The notes beneath the pieces are model-generated. The model saw only the letters and a list, made by a program, of their open reading frames with translations, ran no database searches and was not told the origin of the DNA. From JABWBD01 sp040768665 (lineage in GTDB: Bacteria > Planctomycetota > Planctomycetia > Pirellulales > Thermoguttaceae), in assembly GCA_040768665.1 (NCBI GenBank), contig JAXGMN010000011.1:62001-126000 (forward strand): a DNA stretch of 64,000 nucleotides, written 5' to 3'. The translations under genes and the position numbers were made by a program. Below, one piece after another: positions 7,172 to 15,836 of this stretch (positions are counted from its first letter, which is position 1; each line of letters begins with the position of its first letter).

Positions 7172-8545
7172 TCAAATCTCGGACCATTGGCCGGGCACGG
7201 GAATGGGATAACATTCCGCAGCGTCTGCCTTGGCCGGAGCGGGCGAGTCGGGGGTGAGGCGGTCGACGTCGGGACAGAACCGGAAATCCGAGGCCAGGGC
7301 TTCGTCCCAGGTGACGATCTTCCCCGAATGCACGGCGGCCCGGCCCATGATCGTCGCCAGATCAGAGTAGGCAGAACGCTCGACTTCGTTGTGCGGCCGG
7401 TCGTTGCGGATGGCATCCAGCAGCACGCGCCACTCCTCCTGGTAGGGCGAAACGCGCTCCTTGGGCGGCTCCCAGGCGATGGTCTCGCGCGCGATCCGCT
7501 GATCCCGGTGGATGCGGATCGTCGGCGCGTGAATGCTTCCGGAGAACTGTGCCCCACACTTCGCCCCGTGGACGAAGGTGGCGAATTCGGGATAGCACTC
7601 GGCGAGGTACCGCCCCACGACCATCCCTTTCGTGCCATCGGCGAAGGTGTACTCGATACTGTACGAGTGGAGATCCTGGCTGAGATCCGAAGCAGCATCC
7701 AGGCTTCGCCCACCCACTCCGTGCGCGGCGACGGGCCAGGAGTCTTTCAGCCAGCACATCTCGTCGACCAGGTGGATGGTCCGATCGTGGAAGTACCCGC
7801 CGGCAACCCACAGCAACCGCTCCGGATTGCAGATCTGCCAATACAACTCGTGATCGCCCGGCTTGCGGGGACGTAGCGGGGACCGGTATTCCATGCGGTA
7901 GGCGCGAACGAGTTGCACCTGTCCAAGCGCCCCGTCGCGGATCCGCCGGATCAGCTCCTGACGAGCCGCGGAGTGCCGGCACATCAGCCCCGTGGCCACC
8001 TTGAGGTTCTTCGCCTTGGCCGCCTCCCCCGCTTTGAGAACGCGGCGAATGCCGCCGGGGTCTGGTGCGATCGACTTCTCCATGAAGACGTTCACCCCCT
8101 TCTCCACCGCGTATTCCAGGTGGGTCGGCCGGAAGCCGGAATAGGTGGTCAGTATGGCGATATCTCCGTGGCGGAGGCAGTCGATCGCCTTGCGGTAAGC
8201 GTCGAAGCCGACGAACTGCCGTTCCGGCGGCACATCAATCCGATCGCCAAATTGCTTGGAGAGCGCCTTCAGCGACGCGGCCAGCCGATTGTCGAACACA
8301 TCGGCCATCGCCACGAGCTTGACCGGTCCGCCGTCTACCGAGACGGCGTTTCCGACCGCGCCGCTTCCCCGGTTCCCGGAACCGATGAGGGCAAGGCGGA
8401 TCGTGTTGTCCTCGGCGGCATGCACGCTCGGAACCGCCATGGCCGCCAACGCACAAGCACCTGCCAAGCGGCGGCCCGATTGCAGGAATTCCCGGCGCGA
8501 CGGGCGGCTGGGTTTCAAGGGCGATAATTGGGCAGTGTGTTTCAT
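7172..8545 (-). CDS. Gfo/Idh/MocA family oxidoreductase, TAT-exported
   Basis: 457 residues. The N-terminus has a twin-arginine signal (SRREFLQSGRRLAGACALAA, residues 16-35, AxA site near VHAA). A Rossmann fold follows with the nucleotide loop IRLALIGSGNRGSGAVGNA (about residues 49-67). The substrate-domain motifs are VFMEKSIAPDPGG (EK of the 'EKP' catalytic motif), the helix DGALGQVQLVRAYRM and, later, GGYFHDRTIHLVDEMCWL with the conserved His. Length and layout match the many planctomycete secreted Gfo/Idh/MocA proteins, thought to act on sugars or sugar acids in the periplasm; the substrate is unknown. It stands alone, 3' to transposon debris. Confidence 0.9.
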   Translation of the reverse strand: MKHTAQLSPLKPSRPSRREFLQSGRRLAGACALAAMAVPSVHAAEDNTIRLALIGSGNRGSGAVGNAVSVDGGPVKLVAMADVFDNRLAASLKALSKQFGDRIDVPPERQFVGFDAYRKAIDCLRHGDIAILTTYSGFRPTHLEYAVEKGVNVFMEKSIAPDPGGIRRVLKAGEAAKAKNLKVATGLMCRHSAARQELIRRIRDGALGQVQLVRAYRMEYRSPLRPRKPGDHELYWQICNPERLLWVAGGYFHDRTIHLVDEMCWLKDSWPVAAHGVGGRSLDAASDLSQDLHSYSIEYTFADGTKGMVVGRYLAECYPEFATFVHGAKCGAQFSGSIHAPTIRIHRDQRIARETIAWEPPKERVSPYQEEWRVLLDAIRNDRPHNEVERSAYSDLATIMGRAAVHSGKIVTWDEALASDFRFCPDVDRLTPDSPAPAKADAAECYPIPVPGQWSEI

Positions 8546-8699
8546 CTCAATTCATCTCCTGGCGGCAAATGGAAAACACAGCATACATCTTAACCATGGT
8601 AGCGACCCGGCACGCCGTGTTCCACTCGGCGTGCCGGTTCCTCATCGAGGCAGGGCTACCCCGAGCAATTCTGCCCGCTCGGCAGGTTCGTGACGGGCT

Positions 8700-8945
8700 T
8701 TGTCTCGACTCCTTTGCCGCCGACATTCGATGTACATCGCGAATCCTATCGCGAACTCGACGATCCGGTGGTGCGGCGATACGCGTCTAACTGACCGATC
8801 GTGCTGCTGTCCAAGCCGATGGTGGTGCGACTCGCGGGTTGTGCGATAGCCTTCGGCGGCAAGGGCTGCGACGGCCACCTGCATGGCGGCATTGTAGGCG
8901 ATGCCCAACCGCCAATCGGCACTCAGCTCCGGAACGAAGAACGCT
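8700..8945 (-). pseudogene. HEPN-domain fragment, frameshifted
   Basis: Minus-strand codons near 8940-8840 read SADWRLGIAYNAAMQVAVAAL and GYRTTRESHHHR, the N-terminal helices of planctomycete HEPN proteins ('DWR.AIAYNA.L.A...L...GYR'). After the His run the matching sequence continues in a shifted frame (TIGLDSSTIGQLDAYRRTTG), also as in that family. Both ends lack the usual flanks, so this is a broken copy. HEPN proteins are often RNase toxins or partners of nucleotidyltransferases; no partner is seen here. Confidence 0.45.
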
Positions 8946-8952
8946 GAAGGAC

Positions 8953-9336
8953 TCACACAAGCGCACATGCCATGACTGATGCCCAAAGCGCGCACGCGCG
9001 ACAAATCAAGCTCGAAGCAGGAACGTCTGCGTCAACGGAAACCATCATCATCAATAACAGAACCACGGACACGAGGATCTGAGCAACGCCCACCCAAGTC
9101 GGCCCGTGAACGAAGCGGACGTAAAAGCCCTGCCACTCCGGTCCCCCGATCGCGCCGACCAGCACAATCAGTAGAATGCTCACGGAAGAAAGCGAAAGGA
9201 CAGTTGCAGTAGCGGTCATTAGCCATTCCTTTCGGCTTCCGTGGAGCGTGTATGTGGAAAAGAAGTAAACTGCGGTTACAGCCTGAACCAAGTGGGCACC
9301 TATCCAGGAGATGAGCATTACAGTAAGTATGTTCAT
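8953..9336 (-). CDS. Small polytopic membrane protein, candidate RHS immunity partner
   Basis: 127 residues with three clear hydrophobic segments: residues 3-27 (start LTVMLISWIGAHLVQAVT), 40-62 and 80-98 (start VGVAQILVSVVLLLMMM), plus a weaker C-terminal one. No family recognised. It lies 68 bases downstream of the RHS C-terminal gene on the same strand, where polymorphic-toxin loci normally place the immunity gene. The last 25 residues overlap the region of the HEPN scrap and may be non-native. Role inferred from position only. Confidence 0.5.
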   Translation of the reverse strand: MNILTVMLISWIGAHLVQAVTAVYFFSTYTLHGSRKEWLMTATATVLSLSSVSILLIVLVGAIGGPEWQGFYVRFVHGPTWVGVAQILVSVVLLLMMMVSVDADVPASSLICRACALWASVMACALV

Positions 9337-9404
9337 TGTTAACCGCCTTCGGTGTGAACACCTTCGGCCGTGCCATGCGCCCGCATCCGGCTCGTGCCAT
9401 TCAC

Positions 9405-10448
9405 TTATAGCTTTACTTCCATTGTCGTTCCTGTGTCAATGGGGAAAAGCCGGTTATACTCCTTGAAAAGGAAAATGTCAGGTCTTGCACGCTGCCATGG
9501 ATCAAGTACGAAGTCAGGGTCCTTAGTAGAGGTACCAGTGGGATCAAAGGTCAGAGAAATGAAGTTCTGTTTGAAGAAGACACCAAGGGAATAGTCGCCA
9601 GCAAAAAGAGTGTTCCAATGACGGTTAACTCTCCATCCGCTGCCTGCTATGCCTCCGGCGTTGCCAATGTCCGCACTAACGTCGCGCACCCACGTTCTGC
9701 ACTTAGCTTCGTCGCCAATCGTATAATTCCCCCAGAGATCAGCCCATCGTCCCCGCTTACCAAAATACTCTGCGTCGGATCCTTCGACCTTGAAAACATC
9801 GGCCGCCCGTTTGCGCACTGATTCAACGTATGCGTCGGCGATCCGCTCTGCGCCTTCCTTCGCCATGTTCTTCTGAACATCCGTCAGCGGCTGTTTATCG
9901 ACATACTCCATAAGAACCGTGACAATGTTCTCTTTCCACTTCGCATTCTTGATGTTGTCATCGTAGCCGGGTAGATCTCCTCCCATTTTCCATTGGGCGC
10001 CAGCGTGCAGAACCAGATCGAGGACCTTAGCGTATATTAGATACCCTGCCGCCCCTCCCGCGAGTATCGCGCCCCATTTGAGGGCTGACCATCCGACCTT
10101 CGCCCAAATGGTGCCCTTCGAAGCGATGTCGATTTTGCGCAGGCCATTGTAGATTAGCATACCCGCAAGCAAGCCCACCAATCCGCCACCAACGAAGCGA
10201 CCGGTCGGGTCAGTGTTATTGACTGGATTCCCATGCACGTACAGGTACTTATGTAGACTCAGCGGGTCGATCGGATTTCCAAAGAACGGATCGAGCCGAT
10301 TGAAGGTCCCGGTAGCCGGGTTATAGTATCTGGCGCGGAGGTATCGCGGGCCGGCGAGGTCGCGTTCTCTTTGGAAGATCCGGGTGGAGACGGCAAGCTG
10401 GGGCGTGTGCTCTGCCGGCGGGCGTTGAGCCGCCTCGCGCGCTGGTCG
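9405..10448 (-). CDS. RHS repeat-associated core tip with C-terminal effector-like domain (5'-truncated)
   Basis: The frame is open from 10448 (after TGA 10449-10451) without an obvious start; a GTG at 10238 lies inside the core. It reads LAGPRYLRARYYNPATGTFN, RLDPFFGNPIDPLSLHKYLY and HGNPVNNTDPTGR, the RHS-associated core hallmark that ends the RHS shell and precedes a variable toxin tip. After it come two hydrophobic segments and a 160-residue tip. Counting from GTG 10238, the tip has Cys180 (EAKCRTWV), His207 (NRHWN) and Asp246 (LDPW), spaced like a papain/transglutaminase-type C-H-D triad. The shell upstream is missing, so the protein cannot be delivered as a normal RHS toxin unless it serves as an orphan tip for recombination. 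Triad assignment is inference. Confidence 0.75.
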   Translation of the reverse strand, partial: RPAREAAQRPPAEHTPQLAVSTRIFQRERDLAGPRYLRARYYNPATGTFNRLDPFFGNPIDPLSLHKYLYVHGNPVNNTDPTGRFVGGGLVGLLAGMLIYNGLRKIDIASKGTIWAKVGWSALKWGAILAGGAAGYLIYAKVLDLVLHAGAQWKMGGDLPGYDDNIKNAKWKENIVTVLMEYVDKQPLTDVQKNMAKEGAERIADAYVESVRKRAADVFKVEGSDAEYFGKRGRWADLWGNYTIGDEAKCRTWVRDVSADIGNAGGIAGSGWRVNRHWNTLFAGDYSLGVFFKQNFISLTFDPTGTSTKDPDFVLDPWQRARPDIFLFKEYNRLFPIDTGTTMEVKL

Positions 10449-10483
10449 TCAGATAGAGATCGCGGTCTAGCTGAGGAACCTTT

Positions 10484-10513
10484 GGCCCCTGCCGCACGAG
10501 GCGGCAGGGGGCC
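10484..10513. other. Strong hairpin
   Basis: ggcccctgccgc (10484-10495) pairs with gcggcaggggg and onward to 10513 around acgag. There is no U-tract, so it is not a clear terminator. Directly right of it, gagcccgcgggggtc occurs twice (10568-10582 and 10610-10624). Confidence 0.6.
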
Positions 10514-10650
10514 GGAACCGCGTTGGGTGCGTTTTCTAGCCGGTCAAACCTCGTTCACCCGCGGGCCGAGCCCGCGGGGGTCCTGCTTAACGTCATGTAC
10601 GCGCGGGGTGAGCCCGCGGGGGTCGTGGATTTCCGCGCCGCGGAACCAGT

Positions 10651-10760
10651 CTGCGACTCGCGCGCGCACGCGAGGATCTGCGACTTGCGCACGCACGCGA
10701 GGATCTGCGACTTGCGCGCGCACGCGAGGATCTGCGACTTGCGCGCGCACACGCGAGGAT
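10651..10760. repeat. 27-bp tandem repeat, four copies
   Basis: Units start at 10651, 10678, 10705 and 10732, each ctgcgactYgcgcRcgcac plus gcgaggat, nearly identical; the fourth has a 2-base insertion. Because 27 is divisible by 3, every frame through it gives a 9-residue repeat (for example ICDLRAHAR), but no start, ribosome site or flanking coding signal supports a gene. The 10449-10933 gap holds only this array and the hairpin and direct repeats to its left. Confidence 0.9.
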
Positions 10761-10933
10761 ACCGACGTGCCGAGTCAGCTTCCCATCGCCTCCTGCGAGT
10801 CGCGTGCACGCAGGCGAGATAGACGTGATCGACGTAACGCATTGTCAAAGAACTGCCCTCATTCTACGAGGCGGGGAGTGCCGCAACAAGCCGCGCGGCG
10901 ATTGAAAGCTGCCGGCGGCTCGGGGGAAGATCT

Positions 10934-11266
10934 TCACGAGGGATCACCGTCGTTCTCGGAACGGCCGACGGGAGGCTGCCTGGCCGGGTGGGTCCAGTCG
11001 TGGACCTCCCGCGGGCGGCAAATGCTCACGTGCGTGTAGATCTCCGCCGTCGTGATGCAGGCATGGCCGAGCAGCTCCTCGAGCGATCTCAAGTCGGACC
11101 CGCTGGCCATCATCAGCGTGGCCGTCGTGTGACGCAGCAGGTGAGAACTGCTCCGCTTGGTGATTCCGGCGCGGTCCAAGTAGCCGCGGACACGGACGAG
11201 CGACATGTTGCGGATGGGATGCACGGATGAATAGAACCGTTGGCCAAACAGAACGCCGGCCTTCAC
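10934..11266 (-). pseudogene. Tyrosine recombinase, C-terminal remnant
   Basis: The minus strand reads GYLDRAGITKRSSSHLLRHT, ATLMMASGSDLRSLEELLGH and ITTAEIYTHVSI. These carry the second half of the XerC/XerD-type active site: HLLRH (His/Arg), LLGH (His) and the Tyr nucleophile in IYTH. The SAM-like domain and the first catalytic Arg are missing. The match stops near 11210-11230, next to the repeat at 11232-11325. The last 20 residues look like a normal trailing tail. Confidence 0.8.
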
Positions 11267-11325
11267 CTCCTTCCTGGGGTGAGGAACCCCAGGCTACGTT
11301 GGCGCCGGCCTTCGGCCAGACGAAT
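11232..11325. repeat. 'ttggcc...cctggggt' repeat, copy 1
   Basis: It carries gttggccaaacagaac, a central near-palindrome cctggggtgaggaacccc followed by aggctacg, and on the right ggccttcggcca. Related copies lie at 46515-46620 and 50140-50245 (shared gccgaaggcc and cctggggta). It borders the recombinase remnant. Confidence 0.6.
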
Positions 11326-11468
11326 TCGGAGGCAGCCGACGGGACAGCCATTCGGCCGCCAGATAGCCGGGCGGTCCCGTTGTGCGGCCGGCCCGGGTCT
11401 GCCACAATCGATCATGCTACTGTCGCATCCCCAATGCCCGCCGACGCATCCCCAAGGAGAAACTCAGC

Positions 11469-12815
11469 ATGAGAAAGTCGAAGCTTACCCGGCGTCAGTT
11501 TGTCAGCTCGCTGGCATCCGTTGGGGCGGCGTTGACGATTGTTCCGCGTCACGCCGTCGCCCGCAGCGGCCAGACCCCGCCCAACGAGAAGCTCAACATT
11601 GCCGGGATCGGCGTGGGCGGAATGGGGCGCGGCGATGTGAACGCCGTCAAGAGTGAGAACATCGTGGCTCTTTGCGACGTGGACATGCGGCGATCGGGCG
11701 ATACGTTCAAGGCGTTTCCCGACGCCAAGGCGTATCGCGACTTTCGCAAGATGTTCGACGAGATGGAGAAGAAGATCGACGCCGTCACCGTCTCGACGCC
11801 CGACCATACCCATGCCGTGGCGGCCATGGCGGCGATCACGCGGGGCAAGCACGTCTACTGCCAGAAACCGCTGGCACACTCGGTCTACGAAGTCCGGCAG
11901 TTGATGAAAGCCGCGCGCGAGCACGGCGTGGTCACCCAGCTTGGCAACCAGGGCCATTCGTTCGATTCGATCCGCACCTTTTACGAGTGGATCCGGGATG
12001 GGGCGATCGGCAAGGTGCACACGATCCACGCGGGTTGCAAGGCGGTGAACTCGGCTCTCCGGTCTTTGCCACGCTTGAACGAAGAGCACGCCGTTCCGCC
12101 CGAGCTCGAGTGGGACCTGTGGCTGGGGCCGGCCCTGGAGCGGCCGTATCATCCCGCCTATCTGCCGGGCGCCTGGCGAGGCTGGGCGCCCTTCGGCAAT
12201 GGAACCGTGGGCGATTGGATGTGCCACGTGGTCGATCCGGTCTTCTGGGCCCTCGACCTGGGCTCGCCGACAACGATCCGTGCCGAGGTCAAAGACTACG
12301 ACCCGAAGACCCAGGGCGATGCCTTTCCCACCGGGGAGATCATCACGTATGAGTTCCCAGCCAAGGATGATCGGGGACCGGTGACCCTGCACTGGTACAG
12401 CGGGACGGAGCCGATTCCGCGCCCCGCCGATTTGGAGGAAGATCGCAAGCCGGTGGAGACCGGCGCGTTCGTGCTGGGCGATCGCGGCACGATCATGTAC
12501 GGCTCGCACGGGGCGGGCGGCGTGCGGATCATTCCGGAGGAGAAGATGCGGGCGTACCAACAGCCCGAAAAGTCGCTGCCGCGGGGGCTCGAGCATCATC
12601 GCGACTGGATCGACGCCATCCGCAACGGCACCAAGGCAGGGAGCGACTTCGCCGACTACGGCGGCCCACTCACCGAACTCGCCATGCTGGGTGTGATTGC
12701 CATCAAGCTGCCCGGCACGAAGCTCCAGTGGGACACCACGAACATGCGGTTCACCAACTGCGAGGAGGCCAACCAACTCGTCCACCCGCCCTACCGGGAA
12801 GGGTGGACGGTCTAA
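11469..12815 (+). CDS. Gfo/Idh/MocA family oxidoreductase, TAT-exported
   Basis: 448 residues from ATG 11469, preceded by AAGGAG at 7-8 bases; the frame is open further upstream but this start gives a proper twin-arginine leader (KLTRRQFVSSLASVGAALT). The NAD(P) loop is LNIAGIGVGGMGRGDV and the catalytic EKP-equivalent is HVYCQKPLAHSVYE. NQGHSFDSIRTFYEWIRDGA and WMCHVVDPVFWAL carry the substrate-side helix and His. The C-terminal PYREGW ending is typical of planctomycete secreted members. No neighbouring pathway gene indicates the substrate. It is a different subfamily from the copy at 7172 (QKP rather than EKS; different C-terminal domain). Confidence 0.92.
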   Translation: MRKSKLTRRQFVSSLASVGAALTIVPRHAVARSGQTPPNEKLNIAGIGVGGMGRGDVNAVKSENIVALCDVDMRRSGDTFKAFPDAKAYRDFRKMFDEMEKKIDAVTVSTPDHTHAVAAMAAITRGKHVYCQKPLAHSVYEVRQLMKAAREHGVVTQLGNQGHSFDSIRTFYEWIRDGAIGKVHTIHAGCKAVNSALRSLPRLNEEHAVPPELEWDLWLGPALERPYHPAYLPGAWRGWAPFGNGTVGDWMCHVVDPVFWALDLGSPTTIRAEVKDYDPKTQGDAFPTGEIITYEFPAKDDRGPVTLHWYSGTEPIPRPADLEEDRKPVETGAFVLGDRGTIMYGSHGAGGVRIIPEEKMRAYQQPEKSLPRGLEHHRDWIDAIRNGTKAGSDFADYGGPLTELAMLGVIAIKLPGTKLQWDTTNMRFTNCEEANQLVHPPYREGWTV

Positions 12816-13151
12816 TCGGATACGATCGATAGCCCCCGTTCCGTGATTTCGCTTTGATTGGATCACGATGAGGACCCGAAAGACGCATGGCTGCCGAATA
12901 GGCACGTCGCCAGGATGCCTATTCTGAGCGGTTCTCAGGCGTTTGGCGCGGAGGTCAGGACAAGCTATTGTTGAACACCCGCCGTTCGGAGGCTACTGAC
13001 GAGGGGACGGGCACCGCAACATCTTGTAGCTCTGCTCAAGCCAATCCACCACCGGTTGCGGAGCCAGTCTCCTTTTTCAGCAGTCTCTGCCGGGCGGGGA
13101 TGCATGCGCCTTCAGAATTGCCGCCGTAGTCCCACGCCTCCGCCTTTTCCG
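12816..13151. other. Intergenic, no gene
   Basis: Nothing coding. Alternative in-frame starts of the next gene, TTG 13056 and ATG 13104, lie here. Confidence 0.5.
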
Positions 13152-15836
13152 ATGCCGACCGCCCGCGCCGCCAAGAAAACCGTTATCACCGGTCCTGCTC
13201 CCAAGCCGCAGCGGTTACCGTTTTCGCGTGGCGCCGTCGTGGCAGCGGTGGCGACGGTCGCGGCAAGTTGGGTTGCGGCCGGCTCCACCGGGCTGATCGC
13301 CCAGCCGCTTCGCGTCGCGCTCGTTTGGGCCGGCCTTGCCGTGGTCGGCGTCGCGGTGTGGCCTCGCCACGATCAACCCTGGAAAACCCATGCCTTGTTG
13401 GCCGCAGTGATCGTACTGGCGCTGCTGCTTCTTGCAGCGGAAACGGCCGTACTTGGGGTCCTGGGCCTCGCGCTGGCCGCGGCCGTCTTTGCGTGCGTCC
13501 ACGACGGGCCTCCTCGGCGGATTCTTGGCGTCGTCGCCGCGGCGGCCGCCGTGCTCGGCGTTTATCGGCTCGCGGTGGTTTCCATTCCCGCGGTCTGGTC
13601 GCTGGCCAATCTGCTCGGTGAAGCGATCGGCTCGTTGACTGGTGCGGTATCGGGAAAGCCGCTGTCGATCGGCGCCACCTTCGCCGGGCTGGACCTGCTG
13701 GTGGTCATGTCGGTCGTTTGGCTCGGTTGGGTTCGGCTGACCGCAGCGCCGCGTCGCCGACGGGCGGTCTTGGCCGGATCGGCGATTGCCGCGGCCCACC
13801 TTACCTACCTGATTCTGCTGGCGTCGGCGACCGACATCGCGGCTTCGCTTCCGGCGGCCCCAGCGGCCAACGAAGATCCCTACCTCGATTTCTACGTGCC
13901 GCCGCCAACCCACTGGACCGGAGCCGCCGACACGGCGCTGCCGTGGAATCTTCCGCTGGTGGGCGTGGTCCTTCATCTTATGGTCCTGGCTGCGATGCTG
14001 AGTCGAGGCGAGTGGCCGGCAGCCGACCCCGGAGATCCGCCGGGCGTGTCTCGTCTGCCGGAACGATTTCGGCCGGTTTTGGATAATGCCCCGGTCGTCC
14101 TGGCGCTGTTGATCCCGCCACTCGTGGCCCTCGCTCCCGGCACGACGGATCTGAGAGACCGAACGATTCTTGCCCTCGACGAAGGCTATCTCGATTGGGA
14201 GAAGCCGGGCTTTGACGAGTATGGCCAGGCATCGGCAGGCATGTACGGGATGCTGCCGGCGTTTGTGGAGTCGCTTGGCGGCACCTTCGTTCGTTCGGCG
14301 GATCTTGCGGACGATGCTCTTCGGGAATCGGACGTACTGATCATCTTTCATCCGACTCGTATGTGGCCCGAGCCGTTCCGCGAGCGAGTCTGGGACTATG
14401 TCCGCGGCGGCGGATCGCTCCTGGTGGTTGGCGGTTCGAGTGTCCCGGAGGATCGGATGCAGGCGACCGTCAACCAGGTCCTTCAACCCACCTCGATGCG
14501 GATCGGCTTCGATACCGCGGCGGCTTCGGTGCCGAACTGGCAGGGCGCCGTTCAAAGCATGGCTCACCCGGCGGTTTCCGGTACGCACAGGGGCAATGGG
14601 TTCGGGCTTCTGCTCGGGCCATCGATCCAGGCCGGCTGGCCGGCCCGGCCGCTGTTGGTCGGGCAGTATGGATGGCGCGATCCGGGATGCGACGCGGCAC
14701 TCACGATGAGCTACCGCTTCGATGCGGGCGAAAGGCTCGGCGACGTGGTGCTGGCAGCCGAACAGCGACTGGGCAAGGGAACGGTGGTCGTCCTGGCCGA
14801 TCCCTTCTGCCTGACCAACGAAGGCAATCCGGCCGCCTTTGCATTCAGCGGGCGCCTATTGAGTTATCTGGCGAACCGGCCGGGCAACCCGCAGACTGCC
14901 TGGCGGCAGGTTCTCGGGTTGCTGCTGTGTGGTCTGCTGATCGGAATGCTCGTCCGGCGAAACGACGCTGTGCGGGTGGCGGCAGTCGCCGCTGGGTTGA
15001 TTGCCGCCCTGTTTCTCGTCGAGAGCGCGAATGCAGCCACAGCAATCGTTCCCGAAGGAAGACCTGAACAGCCCGTGCCGGTTGCGTACATTGACGGCTC
15101 GCACCTGGAAGCCTACAGCACGGCCCGCTGGGACTTCGACGACCTGGCCGGGCTCAAGCTGACGCTGATCCGCAACGGGTACCTGCCGCTGGTCGCCCCG
15201 GATCTTGAATCGCATCGACTCGGCCGTGCCGCGATGTTGATTTCGATCGCGCCGGCGAAGCCGTTTTCCGACGCCGAGCGGCAGGCGATTCGACAATTCG
15301 TCGAGGAGGGGGGCATTTTCATCAGCATGGCCGGGGCGGAAGACGCCGGAGCGAGCCGGAGACTTCTCCGCGACTTCGGCTTCGAGATGCCTCCGCCGAC
15401 GCTGCTGCCGCCGGCCGATTCAGCCGAACCTCGCCACGAGCGCCACTTCCGTTCCCGCTACTTAAGCGGCGAGGCGACGGGCGGCCACGACTGCTATGTG
15501 TGGCTCCATGCCGCCTGGCCAATCCAGTTCCTTGTGCCCGACATTATCCCAGTCGTGGCCGATTTCGAGAACCGTCCGCTCGTCGCGGTCCGCAGAATTG
15601 GCAAGGGAAAGGTCGTCGTCATCGGCGACACCGGCTTCGCGATGAACAAGAACCTGGAATATGTCGGCGGCGAGCCTTTCGGCGGCGGGTATGAAAACGC
15701 CCATTTCTGGCGATGGTTTCTCGCGTTTCTCAATGACCGGCCGGCGTGGATTCCGCCACCGCTGCCGAAAGCGGAAGGAACGGAAAGTTCCGCAGGCAAG
15801 ACCGACGAGGGCCGTAGCGGGGAGGCATCGCCATGA
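13152..15836 (+). CDS. Polytopic membrane protein with two GATase-like (DUF4350-type) domains
   Basis: 894 residues from ATG 13152. About eight membrane helices fill residues 20-320, then one near 305-320 precedes domain A (about 335-575), whose core VLIIFHPTRMW, VRGGGSLLVVGG and LGKGTVVVLADPFCLTNEG resembles class-I glutamine-amidotransferase-like folds used in DUF4350/GldG-type proteins, without a Cys nucleophile. Two more helices (583-626) lead to domain B (640-870): VPVAYIDGSHLEAYS, MLISIAPAKPFSDAERQAI, QFVEEGGIFISMAG and IGKGKVVVIGDTGFAMNKN. The N-terminal part (SLANLLGEAIG..., FAGLDLLVVMSVVWL) faintly recalls an exosortase fold with no catalytic Cys. It overlaps the next gene by ATGA. 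Function unknown; a membrane complex handling an extracellular polymer or cell-surface assembly is possible. Confidence 0.8.
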   Translation: MPTARAAKKTVITGPAPKPQRLPFSRGAVVAAVATVAASWVAAGSTGLIAQPLRVALVWAGLAVVGVAVWPRHDQPWKTHALLAAVIVLALLLLAAETAVLGVLGLALAAAVFACVHDGPPRRILGVVAAAAAVLGVYRLAVVSIPAVWSLANLLGEAIGSLTGAVSGKPLSIGATFAGLDLLVVMSVVWLGWVRLTAAPRRRRAVLAGSAIAAAHLTYLILLASATDIAASLPAAPAANEDPYLDFYVPPPTHWTGAADTALPWNLPLVGVVLHLMVLAAMLSRGEWPAADPGDPPGVSRLPERFRPVLDNAPVVLALLIPPLVALAPGTTDLRDRTILALDEGYLDWEKPGFDEYGQASAGMYGMLPAFVESLGGTFVRSADLADDALRESDVLIIFHPTRMWPEPFRERVWDYVRGGGSLLVVGGSSVPEDRMQATVNQVLQPTSMRIGFDTAAASVPNWQGAVQSMAHPAVSGTHRGNGFGLLLGPSIQAGWPARPLLVGQYGWRDPGCDAALTMSYRFDAGERLGDVVLAAEQRLGKGTVVVLADPFCLTNEGNPAAFAFSGRLLSYLANRPGNPQTAWRQVLGLLLCGLLIGMLVRRNDAVRVAAVAAGLIAALFLVESANAATAIVPEGRPEQPVPVAYIDGSHLEAYSTARWDFDDLAGLKLTLIRNGYLPLVAPDLESHRLGRAAMLISIAPAKPFSDAERQAIRQFVEEGGIFISMAGAEDAGASRRLLRDFGFEMPPPTLLPPADSAEPRHERHFRSRYLSGEATGGHDCYVWLHAAWPIQFLVPDIIPVVADFENRPLVAVRRIGKGKVVVIGDTGFAMNKNLEYVGGEPFGGGYENAHFWRWFLAFLNDRPAWIPPPLPKAEGTESSAGKTDEGRSGEASP

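Noticed and set aside
10651..10760. Possible CRISPR array
   Set aside because: Units are directly adjacent with no spacers and no cas genes nearby.
10371..11039. 222-residue frame with ICDLRAHAR repeats
   Set aside because: The repeats come from the 27-bp tandem DNA array; no ribosome site or family, and it overlaps the recombinase remnant.
11412..12905. 497-residue minus-strand frame opposite the TAT dehydrogenase
   Set aside because: Antisense shadow; RVDR/HRHG-rich composition.
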